A DNA stretch of 64,000 nucleotides, from NCBI GenBank assembly GCA_039000515.1, contig JBCFYV010000012.1:40375429-40439428 (forward strand), in the 5' to 3' direction. This document shows positions 57,851 to 64,000 of the stretch, piece after piece (positions within the stretch are counted from its first letter, which is position 1; each line of letters begins with the position of its first letter). The DNA comes from Timema cristinae (taxonomy: Eukaryota; Arthropoda; Insecta; Phasmatodea; Timematidae). A program made the translations under genes and the position numbers. The notes below the pieces were generated by a model. It searched no databases, was not told the DNA's origin, and was given only the letters and a program-made list of their open reading frames with translations.

Positions 57851-60800
57851 ATTTTTACTTGTTTAACTTTTTTTTCTGGACGTAAACATCCGAATACTAG
57901 TTTTTAATATATAGCCAACTGTAATCCTCTTTTGTAACACTAAATCGTGCAATTAGTCTCTTAAAAAAGCTTGACGAAACTGAACTACAGTTCAATTTTC
58001 ATAGAAAGGTCCTTTATATAAGGCTGCTATATCTACTTTCACGTATTCATGCTTTAGGTTATCTGATACCCAGCTGTCACATTTGATAGATGATATCAAT
58101 GCATTTAAAATAACACCAATAACATAATGAAGTGGTATCAATTTCGGCCATGTAAGTATGTTTGTATTTTCTAAAATACCATTATTATGAAATCTGGACT
58201 ATATTCAAGGTCGAGTATTTCTGGAAACGGGGGTGTTTTTATCTCACTTATTAGGCTCACACCACGTTCACGTCTAATTTGACGTATATAACGTAATAAT
58301 AGCAACTGCTGCCAGAACTCCTATACAGCTTTGCTTCACTGGCTGCACGTGGACGTCGGACAAGCTTTTTAATGCACTACCTGTATACTGAAATCTCCTT
58401 ACGAGCTTAGAATGTGCTCCTTTCCTGAACTCACACTGATCCGCATTAGCCTATGGACAGAAAAAAGAGATGTACTCCTTCAATCCCTCGATTTGTGGCT
58501 ACTATGTCTGTATTAAACCAAATTTAGAATACAAGTTTTACAATTTATTAATATTGAATTAGATTTTTTGGATGTGGTTTATATAATATACAAGATTGTC
58601 CAACATTTTGTGAACCGAGAAAATACAGGCATTTTTTGTTTGTTTCTATGATAAACAGATAAAACACAAGGAATATTGCAAAACAAAATTTAAAATAATT
58701 AATACTAAAATTGAAATATTTATTTATTGGAATATTTAGCTTGCAAACAAGCGTACAAACTGAATAGGTAGTAAAACGCAATGCTAAATAAAAAAACATT
58801 CAAACTTTTAATAGTAAGACTTTTCAAAGAATAAAAAGTGAACTGAAGATCTTAGAACTTTGATTCAAACACATTTATTTTCTTCTCCACTAGGTAGAGT
58901 TTTTTCGTCGTGAGAATGGTGATAGCTAACAGCAATCAGAATGTGAAAGAAATATGTAAAAATGGTAAGGTAATTCAACTTTCAAAATTATATTAGACAA
59001 TTTTAATATATATACAGTAAATAGGCTTAAAATTGAGTTGCATTGATTTAATATCAAAAAAGTTATAATCTAAATGGGCTCAACCCGGCTTCTTTATGCT
59101 TTTTACATATACCATTTTTAAGGTAACGTTAGAAATGAATTTTACTGAATTATAATATAATTATACATTCATATGAAGTGTACAGAGCGAGATATGTATA
59201 GTATTAATAATATTAATAATTCAATGAAATATTAAAATCATTGGTATTTATTATCAATAATGATATAAATAATATTAAAATATAATAGCATTAATAATAT
59301 GAGTAATATTGTAGAGAGATTATATTATTAATAAGATTAATATAAATATTTATTTGCTGGCACCTTACATGAATGTCTAGTTATACTAAATTTCAGCCCA
59401 CTACATTAATTATTTTTCATTAACAATGGTACGAAAGGAAGCACTGTTTCTAATGGACATTAAAAAAATTGACAAATCAGCCATTGATATAAACAAGAAA
59501 CGGTAGATGGTCAGTTGGAATAATGAAAGAAAATTCTTGGTTATGAGGAGGGTTCCCCAAAAATAATATATAACGTCCCTCGTTTTATTTGGGTGCCAGG
59601 TAGCCAACACTAACTAAAACACTACCAAGGCACCGTAAGGACTTACATTGTTGGGATGGACCCCAAGAGGTAAGGGTTGGGATGGATGGTTCGTGGGGAA
59701 TGAGACTTGAGTATTAATCCATTAATTTATATGTATCAATCTATTCAGATGCTAAGCTACTACATAAGTAACCGGATAGATCTCCCGTGACAAGGGAGCA
59801 GGCAAGATAGTGGGACTCGCAAACCTTCCTCTTGACCCGCGATTGACTCTCTGGTGGGGTGAACCACCAGATCACATTTTATTCCCTCCGGGGTTTAGTC
59901 AGTCGTTGCTAGATGCCAAATCTCATGCACCAGCATGGCTTCTCTTCAACTGGGGTGAAGCTCCACCCTTACTTTTTAATCAAACAATCACTAAACCAGG
60001 TGTTATTTCTATTACTAAAACTTGCTTATCTCGATGTCCAACAAGCCAGGAAGGTCCATCGGTCGCACCGTGCTCGCTCGTTAACAGGATGCAATATATA
60101 TCAGATATATGCTATTCTTAGCAGGATGGAGACCCAACACTCTTGACTTTCAAGGAAATGCACAAGCATGGGTTAACCTCTTTCCAGAATGAACCGTAAA
60201 ATAATTATTCTCCTACAAATATTTATTTAGATTTTACGTTAAAAGAAGGCGATGCTCAAATTCCTATAACCACAAAAAAATTTGTATCTATAATAATATG
60301 AAACATTTAAAAACTATTTACCACCAATAGGGGAACGTTCTCCAAGATATTTTTTTCTCACAATTATAAATTTGAATATTATTGAATAGATTAAAAGCTC
60401 ATGACCATAATGTGAACGTTCTCCAATATAAGGATTCTAATCCATAATAGAAAGGAATACCAAATTAAAGTTTGTTATTATTTTGCTGAAATGTCCAAAT
60501 AAAAAGTCAAATTTTATTTTTAAAATAAGATTATCTTTGGCCAGGAAAAGAGTTGCAACTTAAAGCTACCCAGAAACATAAATTAAAACCGTCTTGTAAT
60601 TATTATCTATGGCCAGATTCACATATTCGTTGTAAACTGAAATTGTATCGTTACAATTAGGACAGAGACTTATTTAATCACCCGCCAAGACCAAATCAAG
60701 ACTTTGACCTAAATTGAATTTAGAAAACCATACAAGTATATTATATTACGATGAAAATATATAATTTGGTTCTTACACTTTTAAAATTGTGGTTGACTAG

Positions 60801-60949
60801 CAAGATAGAACCTCTTTCCTTATCACAGCCATGAGTACCATAAAAGCTACTTCGTGTTTATTAAAACATCCCCGGTCCCAGAAGAAGGAGGCAGGAGAGA
60901 AGGGAGAGGGGACTACAAGGGGTATCACGTGGTCAAAGGGGAGTATTAT
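57851..60949. other. AT-rich intergenic DNA with a GC-richer patch
   Basis: 59640-60170 is GC-richer and holds overlapping plus-strand frames (59810-60121, 103 aa; 59913-60146, 77 aa). I recognise no domain; it may be an old transposon piece. A SINE-like tail occurs near 58764. Confidence 0.45.
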
Positions 60950-61235
60950 TTTCATAGCACCGTGTCTTATTACACGTTCGTAATATACGCACTTACGCTT
61001 ATGTGTAATGGTAGGGTGATTGTGAGATGAAATGGAGGACCTATAGTTTAACGTGGGATCCGAACTACGGTGGAGGCCAGGTATGCCACACATTCACAAG
61101 TTATGATTAATACACTTCTTGTCAAAGGGGGAGGAAGGGTTTGGTAATCAGATAAATCTGTACCGGGACCGAGAATTGGACCCCGGACCCACAACACAGA
61201 AGTCCGACATCTTACCCCTAGACCGCAAGGTCACC
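60950..61235 (-). repeat. SINE family A, full length, long subtype
   Basis: Minus-strand copy from head (61235) to tail (AGCACCGTGTCTTATTACAC at 60956), with the long body form (TTGTGAATG... and TGTATTAATCAT in sense). Confidence 0.86.
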
Positions 61236-61420
61236 GATCTAAAAAAAATCACTAAAAAAGTGACAACAAATCAACTCATGGTGTTGCTGATTATATGGTT
61301 TAATGAATTGATACATGAGTGTATATTTTGTAAATTTTACTATCTGTCATACTTCTACCGTAGATTAGGTATATATAGTCACTACTTATGTTCATGGATT
61401 GTTAAATAAATAGTTAGCCA

Positions 61421-61650
61421 CTTCGGTAATAGTCTAGACCGCCAAAAATGGAGATATCGGTGTTTTAATCTTAGTTGTGTGTAATAAGGGTGCTTATTCC
61501 ATAATTTAGTTTCCACTCTTCCTCAACGTAGATGTCGAAACATTTAATAAAAACTCAATCTCCCTAATACGTATCACAGTAGCATGTTTATTACATATGC
61601 GTACAACCAGAAAGGGTATTAAGAAATGATGCTAATAAAAATAAATCATT
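61421..61650 (+). repeat. SINE, family B-like
   Basis: The head CACTTCGGTAATAGTCTAGA lacks a good box B. The tail ACCAGAAAGGGTATTAAGAA and an A-rich end follow the family B plan. Confidence 0.6.
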
Positions 61651-62979
61651 TTCCTCAGTATTCCTTGATCAAATTTATGTATGCATCCAGCAGGTACCCT
61701 CCATTTACCCTGAAAGGTAACAAGTTTACATTGCCTGGTTCCACTACGGTGAAACCTATATGGTAGTAGTGTAGTCCATCAAGGAATGAGTGCTATCTTT
61801 CTGGGTACACGAAGTGTACATAATCACCATTTGTGTGTTATCTACTTATTTAATAAATAGTTCATTTGGTCCTCCTTATTCCTTGAAATATTTTAGTCTC
61901 CGGTTCTCCTGCTTAAACATAGAAATTGGTTACCCTTCCATCCTCCCCGCGGACAACTTCCTTTTTGGGTAGCAGCAGCAGCAGCTATGGCACATTCCTA
62001 GAGATGGGAACGATGGGAAGTGTTAGTAGCTGTGTGTTGTGGGGTAAGGGTGGTGGAAGTTCCAGGGGGGAGGAGGAGACATAACTTCCTCGTTAAGATC
62101 TACCGAGGACAAGTTTTACTAAGTGCGAGCCTTGCGTTATATGAAATATTTCCTTAAACTAATAGCAAACAAGGTTGATGTCACTGCTCTCCTTGCATGG
62201 AAACAACAATTTAACAATAACAATTCTACCCTAGTGGTTGTTTTGTATTTTAACTTGGTAAGGAAGTTCTTTATATATATATATACACAGGGAGTATTTC
62301 CTAAAATTGTAAACATTGGAACTATCACTGCATTGTTTTAAAATAATGATATTTTAAATATATTATTTTATATTTCAATTTTTGATCATCCAACATTGTT
62401 TCCATTCGGACATGTTGTATTTGATAACCGTGCCAATTAATAATATAATTTATTTATTTATTATCTGGGGACCTGCTTATATTAAAAAATAAAATAAGGC
62501 AAACCATATTGCATTTGATGATTTTAAAAACATTAATGGACCAATTCAAACACTGGCATATTATGTGAAAATGATCAGATCATTTTAACCAAATTTAAAT
62601 GTAAACTTACAAGGGATATATCCCCATTATAGCGAGTTCATTGTCACAGACATTTAGGAATTTTATTCAAAACTGCATGCTACTTGATACATATTTTAAA
62701 GGCTCTACAGTCTACATGCGACCAATTTTAAAGTTCGAGTCATTTGTGTTTTTATAATAATAGAGCCAATTTCAAAGATTAAATTTAATATAATTTTTTT
62801 TCTTAAATATATTCAATTAAAATGTTTTAAATGATATTTAACAATTCTGAAATTACGAGTATATTATTTAACTAGGAACAAGCATAAATTCAATTTGGGT
62901 TTATATTAATTTATTTTTTGTTAAGTTGGGGTGTATGATAGGTCAGCGTTTTTGCATTTTTTTATCATAAAACTAGATA
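61651..62979. other. AT-rich intergenic DNA
   Basis: No gene seen. A short (CAG)n lies near 61973-61986. Frames of 60-72 codons are unsupported. Confidence 0.5.
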
Positions 62980-63467
62980 GCTGTTGCCCGCGGCTTTGCT
63001 CGCGTGGAAGTTGATTATATACAAATACGAAAATATACATATGTATTTACAGATTAATTAAAAATATTACGTTACGTTGATGACCATAACTTGACCTCAG
63101 ATCAAAAATAATGCAAGTCCAATACAAACTTTCACCCCCTTTTTCATCCCTTATTAAATAAAATTTCCAAAATTGCTGAAACAAGTATTTATTTGTTTTA
63201 CGTCAATAACCGAAAAACAAAATTTTGTTTATGTAACTTTCAAAATGACGGACTTTCATACATATTATCATACATATTATCATCCCCTATTTTGACCCCT
63301 TTGGGGTGGAATTTTCTAAAATCCTTTCTTAGTGGGTGCCTACATAACAAAATGAATATACAGTCCGAATTTCATGCTTGTAGCCTTGATAGTTTGCGCT
63401 CGGCGATGATGAATCAGTCAGTAAGTCAGTCAGGACATGTTATTTTATAAGTATAGATAATATTTTA
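62980..63467 (+). mobile_element. Interspersed element with a CCCGCGGCTTTGCTCGCGTGG head
   Basis: Starts near ACTAGATAGCTGTTGCCCGC and ends TTTTATAAGTATAGATA. From general knowledge, many arthropod genomes carry repeats with this head and an ATTAGTATAGAT-type tail. The class is not settled here (no coding, no clear TIRs). A related 3' end occurs at 46850-46962 (TTTATAATATTAGTATAGAT). Confidence 0.6.
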
Positions 63468-64000
63468 GTCAAAATAAATCAAATTTCTTCAGTATAGACA
63501 TAGATCTTAATTTTATTCACGTGGCTTACTTTAACATTTCTTGAATATCTCTCAAGAGTGTCTTGGAATTTAATAGCTACTTTTCTCTTCATTTAAATGT
63601 TTGGTCGTCTAATGTTGCTATGCTAATGATAATTAAACTCTATATTAAGTTTTTACTAAATAAATATTTTATCCTTTTTGGCCAAAAATGTGTTTTACTA
63701 TAAAAATCTGCGAAAATACTTAACATTTCTCGAGTTTCCTAAGCTCCTACCTTAATATACATAAATGATAATTTATCATAAACTGGTTTAAACCTTTATT
63801 CAAGCGTCGTAGTACCGTCCTTTTTATTTTATTTCAACTACACACTTGGAGTAGGACTGAAGAAGGTATTATTTAGGGAAAATATAACCGACTTTGCGTG
63901 TAGGGAAAAGGGGAAACTTGAAAAAAATCACACCTCAGAACCTCTGAACAGGATTTGAACAAATATCTCTTAGTCATTGGGAAACGAGTAATAACAATAA
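63468..64000. other. AT-rich intergenic DNA
   Basis: Nothing recognised to the window end. Confidence 0.55.

Noticed and set aside
59810..60146. Overlapping frames of 103 and 77 codons in a GC-richer patch
   Set aside because: No known domain or start context; kept only as a note in the intergenic entry.

Overview
This is an AT-rich, gene-poor stretch of a eukaryotic nuclear genome. It is most likely from an arthropod and probably an insect. The evidence is a Ty3/gypsy LTR retrotransposon, many tRNA-derived SINEs with TAA/ATT-rich 3' tails, MITE-like inverted-repeat elements, degraded LINE and pogo/Tigger-like transposase remnants, and dense microsatellites. The species is not placed. I found no convincing host protein-coding gene, no true tRNA or rRNA gene, no CRISPR array and no bacterial-style operon. 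Nearly all coding capacity lies in one mobile element on the minus strand.

Layout. Positions 1-7780 are AT-rich intergenic DNA with SINE copies (1-171, 1111-1365, 3205-3460, 3906-4185). Positions 9093-23629 hold the Ty3/gypsy element. It has 1257-bp LTRs at 9093-10349 and 22373-23629, flanked by a CTAT target-site duplication. Between them are two nearly identical internal regions, 10350-15257 and 17198-22372. They are separated by a corrupted copy of the element's own left flank (15261-16391, a copy of 7781-9088) and a 5'-clipped LTR (16382-17197). The simplest reading is one young, possibly intact insertion of about 7.7 kb whose left part was assembled twice, the second time from poor-quality sequence. 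Copy 1 has an open pol frame and a damaged gag. Copy 2 has an open gag frame and a pol broken by two single-base deletions.

The element in sense (minus) orientation reads LTR, gag (SAP-like N-terminus, CCHC knuckle), a GGGAAAC slippery heptamer with a predicted pseudoknot, pol (protease, RT, RNase H, integrase), about 870 bp without a recognised gene, polypurine tract, LTR. Gag packages the RNA, the frameshift sets the Gag to Gag-Pol ratio, and Pol copies and integrates the element.

Positions 23634-64000 are a mosaic of old repeats: SINE families A to E, a TIR element inside an ACTC-rich microsatellite (35446-36046), a LINE reverse-transcriptase remnant (39150-40215), a pogo/Tigger-like transposase remnant (42617-43736), a foldback element (50430-50668), a 775-bp TIR element (50943-51717), and an insect-type interspersed repeat with a CCCGCGGC head (62980-63467). 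The rest is AT-rich sequence with no feature I can support.
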